From positions 19 to 64,018 of the forward strand of contig CXTY01000006.1 in the NCBI GenBank assembly GCA_001404055.1: 64,000 nt of DNA, given 5' to 3'. Made by a program: the position numbers and the translations under genes. Source of the stretch: Roseibium album (GTDB lineage: Bacteria; Pseudomonadota; Alphaproteobacteria; Rhizobiales; Stappiaceae). The notes under the pieces are model-generated. The model was not told the origin of the DNA and searched no databases. It worked only from the letters and a program-made list of their open reading frames with translations. Below, piece by piece: positions 9,153 to 19,862 of this stretch (its first letter is position 1; every line of letters starts with the position of its first letter).

Positions 9153-10127
9153 CTAAATCTTCGGCAATGAAACATTCTCGGTAGCGTCACCCGAGACAGC
9201 GCGCTTGACTTCTCGCGCAACAATTTCGGCAACAGGCGTCAGGACCTGACCTTTTCGTGTGAGGAAGGAGTAGGTTTCCACTGACAGATCCAGGTCACTT
9301 GGCAAGATGACAATCGAGCCTTGGGTCTCATTGGGCTGGGCTGCGAAGCTCCTGGCGACAGAGCGTGCAACAGGGCCGACAGCATTGGTTTTCTGGATTG
9401 TCGCAAGCGTAAAAAGAAACGACGACGTCGTCAGAATTCTGGTTGGCAGGCTGAGCCCTTTTTCTCTCAGTGCCTGTTCGGCTGTTGTACGGATCGGGGC
9501 GCCGACAGGCGGAAGAACCCAGTCGAACGACAATAGGGAATCCGCGGAGATAGGAGGCTCGCTGCGTGTAAGCGGGTGCCCGATCCGGGCTACGAGACAG
9601 GCTGGTTCCTGCAAAAGCGGGTGCTCTTCAAACGTTGCCGGGTCCTCATCAACGGGAACACGGCTCAAGGAGAAGTCAAGCCGACCGTCCTGCAGCATGG
9701 GAGCAAGGACGCGACTTGGGGCAACTTCCACAGATATGGAAATATCAGGATAACTCAGACGGATATGACGGATTGCCGGGAGAATGTACTCAATCGCCGG
9801 GCCGGTGACTGAGCCAATGCTGACATGCCCGCTCTGTCCTGAGATATGATGCTCGATATCCCGCCCGGCATCGGATATTTCCTGCAGGATCCTGACGCTC
9901 CTGTAAGCCAGTTGTTGGCCTGCCGGTGTGAGCTCGATACCTCGACCGGAGCGCACATAAAGTTTCGTACCGGCGAGGTTCTCAGCCTCTGCGATAAGTC
10001 GTGAAGCCGCAGGCTGGGCAATTCGGATTGCGTCAGCGGCCTCAGACAGGCGATTTTTACTCGACAGTTCCGCGAACAAGCGCAAATGCGCGATTTTCAG
10101 TCCACGGCGGATCAGGTCGTGCGGCAT
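9153..10127 (-). CDS. gbpR: LysR-family regulator, GbpR-like
   Basis: 324-residue LysR-type regulator. The N-terminal winged HTH (residues about 10-70) includes SEAADAIRIAQPAASRLIAEAE, and an effector domain follows from about residue 95. The opening LKIAHLRLFAELSSKNRLSEAAD and the position near chvE match GbpR, the galactose/arabinose-responsive LysR protein that controls chvE in Agrobacterium and Azospirillum. Here a chemoreceptor gene sits between it and chvE, and it is transcribed opposite to chvE. The likely target is the chvE promoter in 12686-13197. The symbol rests on family resemblance and context. Confidence 0.75.
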   Translation of the reverse strand: MPHDLIRRGLKIAHLRLFAELSSKNRLSEAADAIRIAQPAASRLIAEAENLAGTKLYVRSGRGIELTPAGQQLAYRSVRILQEISDAGRDIEHHISGQSGHVSIGSVTGPAIEYILPAIRHIRLSYPDISISVEVAPSRVLAPMLQDGRLDFSLSRVPVDEDPATFEEHPLLQEPACLVARIGHPLTRSEPPISADSLLSFDWVLPPVGAPIRTTAEQALREKGLSLPTRILTTSSFLFTLATIQKTNAVGPVARSVARSFAAQPNETQGSIVILPSDLDLSVETYSFLTRKGQVLTPVAEIVAREVKRAVSGDATENVSLPKI

Positions 10128-10206
10128 TTGCGTGTTGAAATCAGGTTGTTGCGGGAATGGGTGGACACAATCAATCTAGCTGGAATTCTCAAAGATACAA
10201 ACGGCG

Positions 10207-10228
10207 GCCCTGAACGGAAGTTCAGGGC
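10207..10228 (-). terminator. Terminator of the chemoreceptor gene
   Basis: 9-bp perfect stem GCCCTGAAC / GTTCAGGGC closed by a four-base loop, 28 bp beyond the chemoreceptor stop. On the minus strand it is followed by a moderately T-rich stretch. Confidence 0.65.
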
Positions 10229-10255
10229 TGCGTTGTTCACCACGTTCAGTTTTCG

Positions 10256-12685
10256 TCAGGCGGCGGTCACGTCTCGCAGGAACGTATCTATCAATTTCTG
10301 CAAGTCCTCGTTCGAATTGACGACGGTCTCACTCGTCTCACGGACCTGAAGTGATTCTTCTTTGGTTTGGTCCATGTTCTCAACAAGGGACAGCATCATG
10401 TTGGATACGTCCATTGTGCCGTTTGAAGCGCTCTGGATCGAGCCATTGATCTCGGATGTTGCCGCACCTTGCTGATCAACGGCAGCGGCAATGCTGGTGG
10501 TGTGCTCATTGGCTTCGCTCATGATTTTGGAAATCGTCTCAATCGAATCAACGGTTTCCTGCGTTGCCGACTGGATCTCACTGATATGCGAGGATATTTC
10601 TTCCGTCGCCTTTGACGTTTGGGTCGCAAGTTCCTTCACTTCCGCTGCCACGACAGAAAACCCTTTGCCGGCCTCTCCAGCCCTGGCGGCCTCAATCGTG
10701 GCATTCAGTGCAAGAAGATTGGTCTGTTCAGCAATAGCCTGGATAAGGGAGACGACATCACCGATCCTTTGTGCAGCGGTGGACAGGCCGGCAACCTTGG
10801 AGTTGGAGTCGTCTGCTCTCTCACTGGCTTCGTGAATGATGCCGGTTGTTGTGTTGATTTGCCGTGAAATCTCGGTGATCGAAGAAGACAGTTCTTCAGC
10901 AGCAGAGGCGACTGTCTGAACATTCTGCGAGGTGTTTGACGCAGACCCTTGCGCACTTCTGGTGCGTTCCGTCGTGTTCTCTGCGACTTCCGTCAGCTTT
11001 TCGGCTGTGTCTTTCATCCGGTCCATGTTGCCGTGCACTGTGTCCAGAACGTCTGAAATGCCAGCCCGGAATTCGGAAATAAGCGTATCCACCCGCTCAT
11101 GACGTTCGGCACGTCTGATCTCGGTTTCTCTTTGTTCTTCCTCAAGCTTGTTCCGTTCAACGGCATTCGTCAGGAAGACTTCAACGGCACGGCTCATGTC
11201 TCCGATCTCGTCCCGGCGAGATGTCCCATTGATGTTCACGTCAAGGAAACCGCTGGCAAGATCGGTCATCACTTGGGTCAGTGAGCGTACCGGGCGAGAG
11301 ATCGCAATAGACAGGAAGACCGCGATGCAGGTGGCTATGGCGATTGCCGAAGCAATCGCTATTGCGATCATGAGAATCGCCTGTTGACCGGTTGCTTTTG
11401 CGGATATCGCTTCTGATTGCGCAACGATGCTGACCTGATCTCGCGTTTGATCAGAGTACTGCGAGAAATTCTTGAGCGCGTCGCCTTGCTGTTGAACTGC
11501 TGCAAGAATCGACTGAAAGGACTTGTTGTATTGCTCGACGAAGCCGGCAAGGCTGCCTGTCGTGCTGGAGACTTGTGCCTCGTCTTTTGTGCGTTCGGCG
11601 AGTTGGTCTGTCGCCTTTAACAAAGCTTCGGTTTTGTTTTGAACCTCGGCAATAGTGTCGGGCTTCCGGCTCACCATCGCGCGCAGGGTGTTTGCTTCAA
11701 CAGCGACGAGCAGATCCTTGAAGTTGCCGACTTCCGCCAGCAGGCTGCTGTATTCGGCAATCTTGACTTCCGTTTGCTGGTAAACCTTGTCGGTGTTCAG
11801 GAAAATCTTGTTGGAGTTTTTTGCGATAATAGCAACGGCTGCGACAGCGTTTGAAAGCTGGACGTCAATTTCCTGTGCCAGCTCTGCACGGGATGGCAGG
11901 TCTGTAGAAGTTTGAAGATCTGTGAGAAGATTAGGCAGGTCCGATAGAACCTGCATCTTTGCGACAAATTTCTTCCGCTTCCGCTTGGAGCGAATGGCTT
12001 CCGGCACTTCAGACAGCGGAACCGATATCTCTTCAAGAGTTTTCAAGATCCTGTCGCCAGCGGCCTTTTCTCCCAAAGCCAGCGCAAGAACGTCTGATCG
12101 AACAGCTGCCAGTTCATCTGCTACATGATCGAACGCAATTGCGTTTTGCAAACTGACCGATCGCTCCTCGCGATTTGTCGTTATTGAGCCATTTAGGTTT
12201 TTCAGAATCTTTTTTAGCTGATTGCCAACTGTATCTGCACTGGAGTTGAGCTTTTGACTGCGGCTTTCCAGTTCAGCGATAGCATCAACCTCTCTGGCGA
12301 CGCTGGCGGTTACATCGTCGAACGCAGTTTTCATCCTGTCCACAGAGCCAATGGCTTCCATGACGTCTTGCTCAGAAGGCGTTCCGCCAACCGATGTGAG
12401 TAGAGCGTCCAGGTCACCGTTGAGGTCGCCCAGTGAAACTGAAACCAGTCTGGCTTGCTCTTCACCTTTTAGAGTCAGGTAGTTTTCCCTCGCCGCTGAC
12501 AGTTTTTGCAAGCTGGTCATGGCTTTGGATGCACTTACTGAATTGTCGATTTTGGTATTCAGCTGACTGACTGCGAAAATTCCGGCAATGCCCACCAGTC
12601 CGGTAATGGCCAGTACGACTGCGAATCCCCCTCCGACCTTCGCGCTGATCTTGAGGTCGGAAAAAATATGTAGCGGCGTTTTCAA
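10256..12685 (-). CDS. Methyl-accepting chemotaxis protein
   Basis: 809-residue inner-membrane chemoreceptor. A TTG at 12685 has GGGAG at the right distance; the in-frame ATG at 12733 is the alternative. Transmembrane helix 1 is near residues 18-38. A long, mostly helical periplasmic domain of about 390 residues follows, resembling helical-bundle sensor domains. Transmembrane helix 2 is near 430-456, followed by a HAMP domain. The cytoplasmic signalling hairpin is near 600-790, with the conserved tip [19 protein letters not shown] near 650. There is no obvious CheR-tethering pentapeptide at the C-terminus. Lying between gbpR and chvE, it may sense sugar-loaded ChvE; that is inference. Confidence 0.93.
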   Translation of the reverse strand: MKTPLHIFSDLKISAKVGGGFAVVLAITGLVGIAGIFAVSQLNTKIDNSVSASKAMTSLQKLSAARENYLTLKGEEQARLVSVSLGDLNGDLDALLTSVGGTPSEQDVMEAIGSVDRMKTAFDDVTASVAREVDAIAELESRSQKLNSSADTVGNQLKKILKNLNGSITTNREERSVSLQNAIAFDHVADELAAVRSDVLALALGEKAAGDRILKTLEEISVPLSEVPEAIRSKRKRKKFVAKMQVLSDLPNLLTDLQTSTDLPSRAELAQEIDVQLSNAVAAVAIIAKNSNKIFLNTDKVYQQTEVKIAEYSSLLAEVGNFKDLLVAVEANTLRAMVSRKPDTIAEVQNKTEALLKATDQLAERTKDEAQVSSTTGSLAGFVEQYNKSFQSILAAVQQQGDALKNFSQYSDQTRDQVSIVAQSEAISAKATGQQAILMIAIAIASAIAIATCIAVFLSIAISRPVRSLTQVMTDLASGFLDVNINGTSRRDEIGDMSRAVEVFLTNAVERNKLEEEQRETEIRRAERHERVDTLISEFRAGISDVLDTVHGNMDRMKDTAEKLTEVAENTTERTRSAQGSASNTSQNVQTVASAAEELSSSITEISRQINTTTGIIHEASERADDSNSKVAGLSTAAQRIGDVVSLIQAIAEQTNLLALNATIEAARAGEAGKGFSVVAAEVKELATQTSKATEEISSHISEIQSATQETVDSIETISKIMSEANEHTTSIAAAVDQQGAATSEINGSIQSASNGTMDVSNMMLSLVENMDQTKEESLQVRETSETVVNSNEDLQKLIDTFLRDVTAA

Positions 12686-13197
12686 TTTAATCTCCCAACT
12701 TTCACGGAAGCAAGTTTGGGCGATTAAGGTCATCCGTAAGTTAATTTAGTGATAATTGCTCAACATTACCAAAAAATATTTGAGTTTTGTCGCAATAATT
12801 CAAAAATTATGAGAGATATATCAAAATATATTTCCATATGAAAATATTAATTTAAAAATCAAATGTAACTTCAAAATATAATCAAGAGTTGTTGGGTACG
12901 ACTAGGTTAGCGTTTTACGATAAAAGTTTGATTATTTTTTAATCGTAAAGAAAATTTTGACCAAAATATGTTCGATAGACACTGCAAATTGGTAATTCAC
13001 TCTTAATATATATCGTTATGGGTATATTTTCATACATTATCATTATTTGATTTGAATGTATGGCGTCTGTACCCTCTTCAACATCGAAATGCTGTGTCAA
13101 ATTTTTTGGCAAGTATTAGATTCGTATTCACCAAGGCTTCGTGCTGTTGGTGTCACATTGGGTGGCTTGTTTGGTCAAGCTACTGGGAGGACCCTCT
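12686..13197. other. AT-rich divergent promoter region of chemoreceptor and chvE
   Basis: About 510 bp of very AT-rich DNA with no credible gene. It must carry the promoters of the chemoreceptor gene (leftward) and of chvE (rightward). An 8-bp inverted repeat TTTACGAT / ATCGTAAA at 12914-12921 and 12942-12949 is a candidate regulator site. The ribosome-binding site GGGAGG at about 13186-13191 serves chvE. Confidence 0.5.
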
Positions 13198-14256
13198 ATG
13201 AAGAAGTTTTTGACAGCTGTCTCGGCAGCTGCTTTCGCTGTAACAGCTTTTGTAGCGCCGGCTATTGCTGAAGGCTTTGTTGGAATTTCCATGCCGACAA
13301 AATCATCCGCTCGCTGGATCTCCGACGGCAATTCAATGGTCGAGCAGTTCGAGGCCGCTGGCTACGAAGTTGATCTTCAATATGCAGAAGATGACATACC
13401 GAACCAGCTCGCTCAGATCGAGAACATGATCACCAAGGGTGTTGATGTCCTCGTTATCGCAGCCATTGACGGTACGACGCTATCCAATGCCTTGGAAAAC
13501 GCGGCTGCCGCTGGCACAGCAGTCATCGCTTATGACCGTCTGATCCGTGACAGTGGTGATGTTGATTACTACGCGACATTTGACAACTTCAAGGTTGGTG
13601 TTCAGCAGGCAACGTCTCTGATGAACGGCCTGAAAGAGCGCTTTGGCGACGGGCCGTATAACGTTGAGCTGTTCGGTGGCTCACCGGACGATAACAACGC
13701 CTATTTCTTCTATGATGGCGCTATGTCCGTTCTGCAGCCGTTGATCGACGATGGCACGGTTGTTGTTCAGTCTGGTCAGATGGGCATGGATACTGTCGGC
13801 ACCTTGCGCTGGGACGGAGCGGTTGCTCAGGCCCGCATGGACAATCTGTTGTCTGCGAACTACACCGACAATCACATCCAGGGTGTTCTCAGCCCGTATG
13901 ATGGCCTGTCCATCGGTATCCTGTCTTCGCTGAAGGGTGTCGGTTATGGATCTGGCGATCAGAAAATGCCGGTTGTTTCCGGCCAGGATGCTGAGGTTCC
14001 GTCTGTGAAGTCGATCCTCGCTGGAGAGCAGCACTCCACGGTCTTCAAGGATACACGTGAACTGGCCCGCGTAACGGTGGGTATGGTTGATGCGATCCTC
14101 AAGGAGACCGATCCTGAAATTAACGACAACAAGACCTACAACAATGGTGTCAAAGTCGTGCCGTCCTACTTGCTGGAACCGGTCGCTGTTGATGTTTCCA
14201 ACTGGGAAAATGTCCTCATTGGTAGCGGCTACTATAAAATGGACCAAATAAAATAA
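13198..14256 (+). CDS. chvE: Multiple-sugar-binding periplasmic protein ChvE
   Basis: 352-residue periplasmic sugar-binding protein of the CUT2 (ribose/xylose/galactose) class. The ATG at 13198 follows GGGAGG and starts a signal peptide [20 protein letters not shown] ending in AIA. The mature part ([20 protein letters not shown], then [18 protein letters not shown] and [12 protein letters not shown]) closely resembles ChvE of Agrobacterium, which binds arabinose, galactose, glucose and other aldoses. It is the first gene of the gguABC operon. ChvE proteins also present sugars to membrane sensors, and a chemoreceptor gene is next door here. Expression is probably under GbpR. Confidence 0.92.
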   Translation: MKKFLTAVSAAAFAVTAFVAPAIAEGFVGISMPTKSSARWISDGNSMVEQFEAAGYEVDLQYAEDDIPNQLAQIENMITKGVDVLVIAAIDGTTLSNALENAAAAGTAVIAYDRLIRDSGDVDYYATFDNFKVGVQQATSLMNGLKERFGDGPYNVELFGGSPDDNNAYFFYDGAMSVLQPLIDDGTVVVQSGQMGMDTVGTLRWDGAVAQARMDNLLSANYTDNHIQGVLSPYDGLSIGILSSLKGVGYGSGDQKMPVVSGQDAEVPSVKSILAGEQHSTVFKDTRELARVTVGMVDAILKETDPEINDNKTYNNGVKVVPSYLLEPVAVDVSNWENVLIGSGYYKMDQIK

Positions 14257-14276
14257 ACTTAGGTTCCATCTGTACT

Positions 14277-14312
14277 CCCGTCCGCATCCCCACAGAATGC
14301 GGGCGGGTTTTT
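14277..14312 (+). terminator. Intercistronic stem-loop between chvE and gguA
   Basis: 11-bp stem (one G-T pair) of CCCGTCCGCAT with ATGCGGGCGGG, then TTTTTCC. It has the form of an intrinsic terminator and probably lets only part of the transcripts continue into gguA, giving excess ChvE. Confidence 0.75.
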
Positions 14313-14337
14313 CCTCGGGAGTTGGAGAACGGGGTTT

Positions 14338-15852
14338 ATGGCGCTCCTTTCCATGCAAAACATCAGCAAGACTTTTCCGGGCGTCAAGGCGCTCGACAGG
14401 GTAAATCTTGATGTGAAAAAGGGCGAAATTCACGCTGTCGTTGGTGAAAACGGTGCGGGAAAATCGACCTTGATGAAAGTTCTGTCCGGCGTATATCCGC
14501 ATGGACAATATGAAGGTGAAATACTGTTTGAGGGAAAACCCGCCCGGTTTTCCAGTATTTCAGACAGCGAACGGCATGGTGTCATCATCATCCACCAGGA
14601 GCTGGCGTTGGTACCGCAGCTCTCAATCGCTGAAAACATCTTTCTGGGCAATGAATGCGCAACCAGCGGCGTAATTGATTGGCGCCAGACTAATCGGCGC
14701 ACTGAAGAACTTCTTGCCAAGGTGGGGCTTATGGAAGCTCCTTCCACGCTGGTCGACAACATCGGCGTTGGCAAGCAGCAGCTCGTGGAAATCGCGAAGG
14801 CGCTCTCCAAGGATGTGAAACTGCTGATCCTGGATGAACCCACGGCGGCACTTCAGGAAAATGATAGCCGAAAGCTCCTTGATCTGATGCTTGAGCTGAA
14901 AGAGCAGGGCGTAACCAGCATTATCATCTCTCACAAGCTGAACGAAGTCCGCTATGTCGCTGACAGCGTCACGGTAATCCGTGACGGAATGACCGTTTCG
15001 ACCCTGGATGCTACTGCCGGAATAAGCGAAGACGATATCGTGCGCGATATGGTTGGCCGGGACATGACGCACAGGTTTCCCGAACACGTTCGTTCGCCCG
15101 GGAAAGTGCTTCTGGAAGTCAAGGACTGGAATGTCTGGCATCCCGAGCATGTTGATCGTCAGGTTATCACCGATGCTTCATTCAGCGTTCGTGCCGGTGA
15201 AGTCGTTGGCATCGCCGGATTGATGGGCTCAGGTAGGACAGAGCTTGCGATGTCCATCTTTGGTCGATCTTATGGCCGTAACATTTCCGGATCGGTCAAA
15301 CTCAACGACAATGAGATCGACGTCAGTTCGGTTGATCGTGCGATCAATGCCGGCATTTCCTATGTGACAGAGGACCGGAAGACACTGGGTCTGGTCCTGG
15401 ATGAGACCATCCGTTTCAACACGACTCTGGCAAACCTTGAAGGTGTGTCGTCTGGCTCGATCTTGAAGCGCAATGAGGAAACCCGCATTGCCGAAAAATA
15501 CAAGGACGCACTCGCAATACGAACACCTTCTGTTTTCCAGAAGACCGTCAATCTTTCCGGCGGAAATCAGCAGAAGGTTGTTCTCGCGAAATGGCTCTTC
15601 ACATCGCCTGAAGTGCTGATCCTGGATGAACCGACACGCGGCATCGATGTCGGGGCAAAATACGAAATCTATAACATCATCAACGACCTCGCTGCTGAGG
15701 GAAAAGGTGTCATCATGATCTCGTCGGAAATGCCCGAATTGCTCGGCATGTGCGACCGGATTTACGTCATGAATGAAGGGGCTCTCGTTGGCGAACTCGA
15801 CGCCAGCGATGCGAGCCAGGAGCGCATCATGTCGCTCATTGTAAACGAGTAG
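14338..15852 (+). CDS. gguA: Sugar ABC transporter ATP-binding protein GguA
   Basis: 504-residue ATPase with two fused nucleotide-binding domains, as in all CUT2 importers. The first has Walker [10 protein letters not shown] near residue 40 and Walker [12 protein letters not shown]. The second has the degenerate P-loop GLMGSGRTE, the signature [15 protein letters not shown] and Walker [13 protein letters not shown]. It energises import of the sugar delivered by ChvE together with GguB. The ATG lies at the end of a GGAG-containing leader 25 bp after the intercistronic hairpin. Confidence 0.93.
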   Translation: MALLSMQNISKTFPGVKALDRVNLDVKKGEIHAVVGENGAGKSTLMKVLSGVYPHGQYEGEILFEGKPARFSSISDSERHGVIIIHQELALVPQLSIAENIFLGNECATSGVIDWRQTNRRTEELLAKVGLMEAPSTLVDNIGVGKQQLVEIAKALSKDVKLLILDEPTAALQENDSRKLLDLMLELKEQGVTSIIISHKLNEVRYVADSVTVIRDGMTVSTLDATAGISEDDIVRDMVGRDMTHRFPEHVRSPGKVLLEVKDWNVWHPEHVDRQVITDASFSVRAGEVVGIAGLMGSGRTELAMSIFGRSYGRNISGSVKLNDNEIDVSSVDRAINAGISYVTEDRKTLGLVLDETIRFNTTLANLEGVSSGSILKRNEETRIAEKYKDALAIRTPSVFQKTVNLSGGNQQKVVLAKWLFTSPEVLILDEPTRGIDVGAKYEIYNIINDLAAEGKGVIMISSEMPELLGMCDRIYVMNEGALVGELDASDASQERIMSLIVNE

Positions 15853-15862
15853 AGATCAAATC

Positions 15863-17116
15863 ATGGACTTGGCACAAAGCGATACAAATCCCACGCCGGA
15901 GGTGAAAGCCAAAGGCATCGGTGAGTACATTTCATCGCATCTGAGACAATACGGATTGCTCTTTGCACTCATCGCGGTGATGGCGTTCTTTCAGATTGTC
16001 ACGGACGGCACGCTTCTGCGTGCGGTAAATGTCACCAACCTGCTACTGCAGAATTCCTACATCATCATAATGGCGCTGGGCATGCTCATTGTCATTGTGT
16101 CTGGAAACATCGACCTTTCCGTGGGGTCCGTGATGGGCTTCATCGGCGCGCTTGCAGCGGTGATGATCGTCAACCTGGATCAATCGGTTCCCCTGACCAT
16201 CTTTGTCTGCCTCGTCATGGGCGGTGTTATCGGGGCAGCGCAAGGGTACTGGGTCGCCTACTGGAAAATACCCTCCTTTATCGTGACTTTGGCGGGGATG
16301 CTGGTTTTCAGGGGACTTTCCCTCTGGCTTCTGGAAGGGCAGTCAGTTGGCCCGTTCCCGAAGGAATTTCAGATATTGGCCACAGGATTCGTGCCGGATA
16401 TCTTTCCTGTAAGCTGGGGTGACTCCTTTGCAAACATGCTTGAGATCCGACGCGTCAAACATGTGAACATTCTTGCTCTGGCAACCGGAATTGTTGCCGC
16501 GGCAGTGGTCGTCTGGCTTGGACTTCGCCAGCGCGCGCAAAACAAGCTTTACGGTATCGAAGATGAACCGAGGAGCTTTTTCATCGCCCGGAATGTGATC
16601 GTTGCCGCTGCGCTGATTTTCGTGACCTACAAACTTTCCTTGTTCCGCGGACTGCCGAACGTGTTGATCACAATGGGTGTTCTCACGATCATCTACGCGT
16701 TCATCACACAGACCACGACAATCGGCCGCCGTGTTTATGCGCTCGGAGGAAATCAGAAGGCAGCCAAACTGTCAGGGATCAAGACTGAACGGCTGACATT
16801 CCTTGCTTTTGCAAACATGGGCGTCCTTGCGGCAGCCGCTGGTCTGGTCTTCGCCGCACGTTTGAACACCGCCACACCCAAGGCAGGTTTCGCTCTCGAG
16901 CTGGACGTTATTGCGGCTGTCTTCATTGGCGGTGCATCGATGTCAGGTGGCGTTGGCACGATCATCGGCGCGGTGGTTGGCGCCTTCCTGATGGGGGTTC
17001 TCAACAACGGCATGTCGATCATGGGCATCGGCATTGATTATCAGCAGATGATTAAGGGCCTTGTCCTGCTGGCAGCTGTGATTTTCGACGTCTACAACAA
17101 AAACAAGCAGGGATAA
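15863..17116 (+). CDS. gguB: Sugar ABC transporter permease GguB
   Basis: 417-residue inner-membrane permease of the RbsC/XylH class, with roughly ten to twelve transmembrane segments and the typical SGNIDLSVGSVMGF segment near residue 75. It starts 10 bp after gguA and forms the channel of the ChvE-GguAB importer. It is longer than RbsC-type permeases, as is usual for the XylH/GguB group, because of an extra loop near residues 185-240. Confidence 0.93.
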   Translation: MDLAQSDTNPTPEVKAKGIGEYISSHLRQYGLLFALIAVMAFFQIVTDGTLLRAVNVTNLLLQNSYIIIMALGMLIVIVSGNIDLSVGSVMGFIGALAAVMIVNLDQSVPLTIFVCLVMGGVIGAAQGYWVAYWKIPSFIVTLAGMLVFRGLSLWLLEGQSVGPFPKEFQILATGFVPDIFPVSWGDSFANMLEIRRVKHVNILALATGIVAAAVVVWLGLRQRAQNKLYGIEDEPRSFFIARNVIVAAALIFVTYKLSLFRGLPNVLITMGVLTIIYAFITQTTTIGRRVYALGGNQKAAKLSGIKTERLTFLAFANMGVLAAAAGLVFAARLNTATPKAGFALELDVIAAVFIGGASMSGGVGTIIGAVVGAFLMGVLNNGMSIMGIGIDYQQMIKGLVLLAAVIFDVYNKNKQG

Positions 17117-17120
17117 CTGG

Positions 17121-18116
17121 ATGCTGATCTCTCAAGTATTAGACGCGCAGGGAAACTTGTGTGTCGTAGTTAGAAGCGGCAGCGAAGCTTGCATCTTGAA
17201 AGGCGTCAAGTCGACCTATGATCTGGTTCAGGAAGCGATCGGGAAGAACCAGAGTTTAACGGAGTGCATCCGCGGCCACGAACTTGGAGCGGCGGTCGAT
17301 CTGGAAAAACTGGCGGAGGAAGGCCGGATCCTACTGCCAATTCATCATCCAGATGCTGCCCACATGCATTTGACTGGAACCGGGCTCACCCATCTTGGTT
17401 CTGCTGCGACACGCGATGCGATGCATGCAAAGGCAGAAGCTGAAGAGACGCAAGTTACAGATTCCATGAAGATGTTCCGTATGGGGCTCGAAAATGGAAA
17501 GCCGGATGAAGGCAAAGTCGGTGTGCAGCCGGAATGGTTTTACAAAGGCAATGGCACATACGCTGTGGTGCCCGGTGGTGACCTTGTCAGTCCGGGCTTT
17601 TGCGAAGACGGCGGCGAAGAACCGGAAGTTGCCGGCATATATGTTGTTGCGGCCGACGGCACGCCTTTCCGTGTTGGTTTTGCACTCGCCAACGAGTTTT
17701 CAGACCACGTGATGGAGCGCCAGAACTATCTCTACCTGGCCCATTCCAAATTGCGCCCTGCGTCTTTCGGACCCGAGATGTTGGTTGGCCCGTTACCGGA
17801 AAATATTCAAGGCACCAGCCGCATTTTGCGGGGAGGGGCCGTCATTTGGGAAAAGCCTTTTCTTTCCGGTGAGGCGAACATGTCTCATACGCTTGGGAAT
17901 TTGGAACATCACCACTTCAAGTATGACCTTTTTTGTCAGCCAGGCGACGTGCACGTTCATATGTTCGGCACGGCAACGCTTTCGTTTGCTGACGGGATCT
18001 CCTGCCAGGAAGGCGACGAGGTGGAAATTTCCGCTCCCGGATTTGGTGTGCCGCTCAAGAACCGTCTGGCATTTGAAGCCTCCGAAACATCAGCGACAGT
18101 CGTGAAAGTACTCTAA
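17121..18116 (+). CDS. gguC: GguC / AraD1-family protein, probable 2-keto-3-deoxy-aldonate dehydratase
   Basis: 331-residue cytoplasmic protein of the GguC (AraD1) family, related to the fumarylacetoacetate hydrolase fold. The histidine-rich segment HHPDAAHMHLTGTGLTHLG near residue 75 and a second part with MERQNYLYLAHSKLRPASFGPEM near 195 are recognisable. It starts 4 bp after gguB and 3 bp before an aldonate dehydratase gene. The operon holds every enzyme of the oxidative L-arabinose route to alpha-ketoglutarate except a DapA-type 2-keto-3-deoxy-L-arabinonate dehydratase and a lactonase. GguC is therefore the best candidate for the keto-deoxy-sugar dehydratase. The family call is firm; the reaction is inferred. 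Confidence 0.85.
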   Translation: MLISQVLDAQGNLCVVVRSGSEACILKGVKSTYDLVQEAIGKNQSLTECIRGHELGAAVDLEKLAEEGRILLPIHHPDAAHMHLTGTGLTHLGSAATRDAMHAKAEAEETQVTDSMKMFRMGLENGKPDEGKVGVQPEWFYKGNGTYAVVPGGDLVSPGFCEDGGEEPEVAGIYVVAADGTPFRVGFALANEFSDHVMERQNYLYLAHSKLRPASFGPEMLVGPLPENIQGTSRILRGGAVIWEKPFLSGEANMSHTLGNLEHHHFKYDLFCQPGDVHVHMFGTATLSFADGISCQEGDEVEISAPGFGVPLKNRLAFEASETSATVVKVL

Positions 18117-18119
18117 ATT

Positions 18120-19862
18120 ATGGTTTTCAAACCGGCCAGTTGGCCGCGTAAACTCAGGTCTGCCCAGTGGTTTGGCGGCACAAGCCGGGATCACATCTAT
18201 CATCGAAGCTGGATGAAAAATCAGGGACTACCTGATGACCTTTTCGATGGACGTCCGGTCATCGGGATTTGTAATACCTGGTCGCAGTTGACGCCCTGCA
18301 ATGCCCATCTGAGAGATCTTGCAGAACGGGTAAAACACGGAATTTACGAAGCCGGTGGGTTTCCGGTTGAGTTTCCGGTTTTCTCGACAGGCGAAAGCAC
18401 ACTGCGCCCCACGGCCATGATGTTCCGCAATCTTGCCAGCATGGATGTCGAGGAAGCGATCCGCGGGACGCCGCTCGATGGAGTTGTGCTTCTGGTCGGT
18501 TGCGACAAGACCACGCCATCTCTGTTGATGGGTGCAGCGTCGGTAAATCTTCCCGCGATTGCCGTGACGGGCGGCCCGATGTTGAACGGCTGGTTCCAGG
18601 GGGAACGTGTCGGTTCGGGGACGCATCTGTGGAAATTTTCCGAAGCTGTCAAAGCCGGGGAGATGACCCAGGAAGAGTTTCTGGAAGCTGAAGTTGCCAT
18701 GAGCCGTTCGCCGGGCACGTGCAACACCATGGGTACAGCGTCGAGCATGGCCTCGATGACCGAAGCTCTCGGGATGGCCCTGTCCGGAAACGCTGCCATT
18801 CCGGCTGTCGACAGTCGTCGGCGGGTGATGGCGCATCTTTCAGGGCGACGGATCGTGCAAATGGTGAAAGATGACCTGAAACCGTCCGACATCCTGACCA
18901 GAGAAGCGTTTGAAAACGCGATCCGCACCAATGGTGCCATAGGCGGATCAACAAACGCCGTGATCCACCTTCTGGCCATTGCTGGCCGGATCGGCGTTGA
19001 TATCACGCTTGATGACTGGGACAAGGTGGGGCGTGACATCCCCACAATCGTCAACCTGATGCCATCTGGAAAATACCTGATGGAGGAGTTTTTCTACGCT
19101 GGTGGACTGCCCGTTGTGATCAAGCGGCTTGGAGAAGCAGGCGTGCTTCACAGGGATACGACGACCGTTGCTGGTGAAACGATATGGGATCAGGTCAAGG
19201 ACGCAAAAAACTGGAATGAAGATGTCATTCTTCCGGTTGAAAAGGCGTTGACGAAGCAGGGTGGGATTGCTGTCTTGAAGGGGAATCTGGCGCCTAAGGG
19301 TGCGGTCCTCAAACCCTCTGCCGCGTCTCCACATTTGCTTCAGCACAAGGGTCGAGCGGTCGTTTTTGAAGATATTGATGACTACAAGGCCAGGATCAAT
19401 GATGACGCACTCGACATCGACGAGACCTGCATCATGGTCATGAAAAACTGCGGGCCCAAGGGATACCCAGGCCTTTCCGAAGTCGGCAACATGGGGCTTC
19501 CGCCCAAGGTCTTGAAAAAAGGAATTACCGACATGGTGCGGATCTCTGACGCGCGGATGTCCGGGACTGCCTATGGCACAGTTGTCCTGCACACGTCGCC
19601 TGAAGCCGCTGCCGGCGGTCCGTTGGCGGTTGTTCAAAATGGCGACATGATCGAACTGGATGTTCCGAACCGGCGTCTGCACCTTGATATTTCCGACCAG
19701 GAGTTGAAGGCACGGCTTGACGAATGGGTTCCAACCCATGAAGTTCCCGAAAGCGGGTATGCCAAGCTGTTCCACGATCATGTTCAGGGAGCAGATACCG
19801 GAGCAGATTTCGATTTTCTCATAGGCTGCCGTGGGTCAGACGTTCCGAAGGATTCTCATTGA
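18120..19862 (+). CDS. IlvD/Edd-family aldonate dehydratase, probable L-arabinonate dehydratase
   Basis: 580-residue iron-sulfur dehydratase of the IlvD/Edd family that would convert L-arabinonate (or D-galactonate) to the 2-keto-3-deoxy acid. Cluster-ligand cysteines are seen in GCDKTTPSLLMG (Cys128), SPGTCNTMGTASSM (Cys201) and the later MVMKNCGPKGYPG segment. The N-terminal RSAQWFGGTSRDHIYHRSWM is characteristic of the pentonate/hexonate branch rather than of IlvD proper. It lies between gguC and the sugar dehydrogenase, with a one-base overlap to the latter. Confidence 0.9.
   Translation: MVFKPASWPRKLRSAQWFGGTSRDHIYHRSWMKNQGLPDDLFDGRPVIGICNTWSQLTPCNAHLRDLAERVKHGIYEAGGFPVEFPVFSTGESTLRPTAMMFRNLASMDVEEAIRGTPLDGVVLLVGCDKTTPSLLMGAASVNLPAIAVTGGPMLNGWFQGERVGSGTHLWKFSEAVKAGEMTQEEFLEAEVAMSRSPGTCNTMGTASSMASMTEALGMALSGNAAIPAVDSRRRVMAHLSGRRIVQMVKDDLKPSDILTREAFENAIRTNGAIGGSTNAVIHLLAIAGRIGVDITLDDWDKVGRDIPTIVNLMPSGKYLMEEFFYAGGLPVVIKRLGEAGVLHRDTTTVAGETIWDQVKDAKNWNEDVILPVEKALTKQGGIAVLKGNLAPKGAVLKPSAASPHLLQHKGRAVVFEDIDDYKARINDDALDIDETCIMVMKNCGPKGYPGLSEVGNMGLPPKVLKKGITDMVRISDARMSGTAYGTVVLHTSPEAAAGGPLAVVQNGDMIELDVPNRRLHLDISDQELKARLDEWVPTHEVPESGYAKLFHDHVQGADTGADFDFLIGCRGSDVPKDSH

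Noticed and set aside
18228-18836. 202-codon antisense ORF in the aldonate dehydratase gene
   Set aside because: Shadow ORF; the plus-strand frame carries intact dehydratase motifs.
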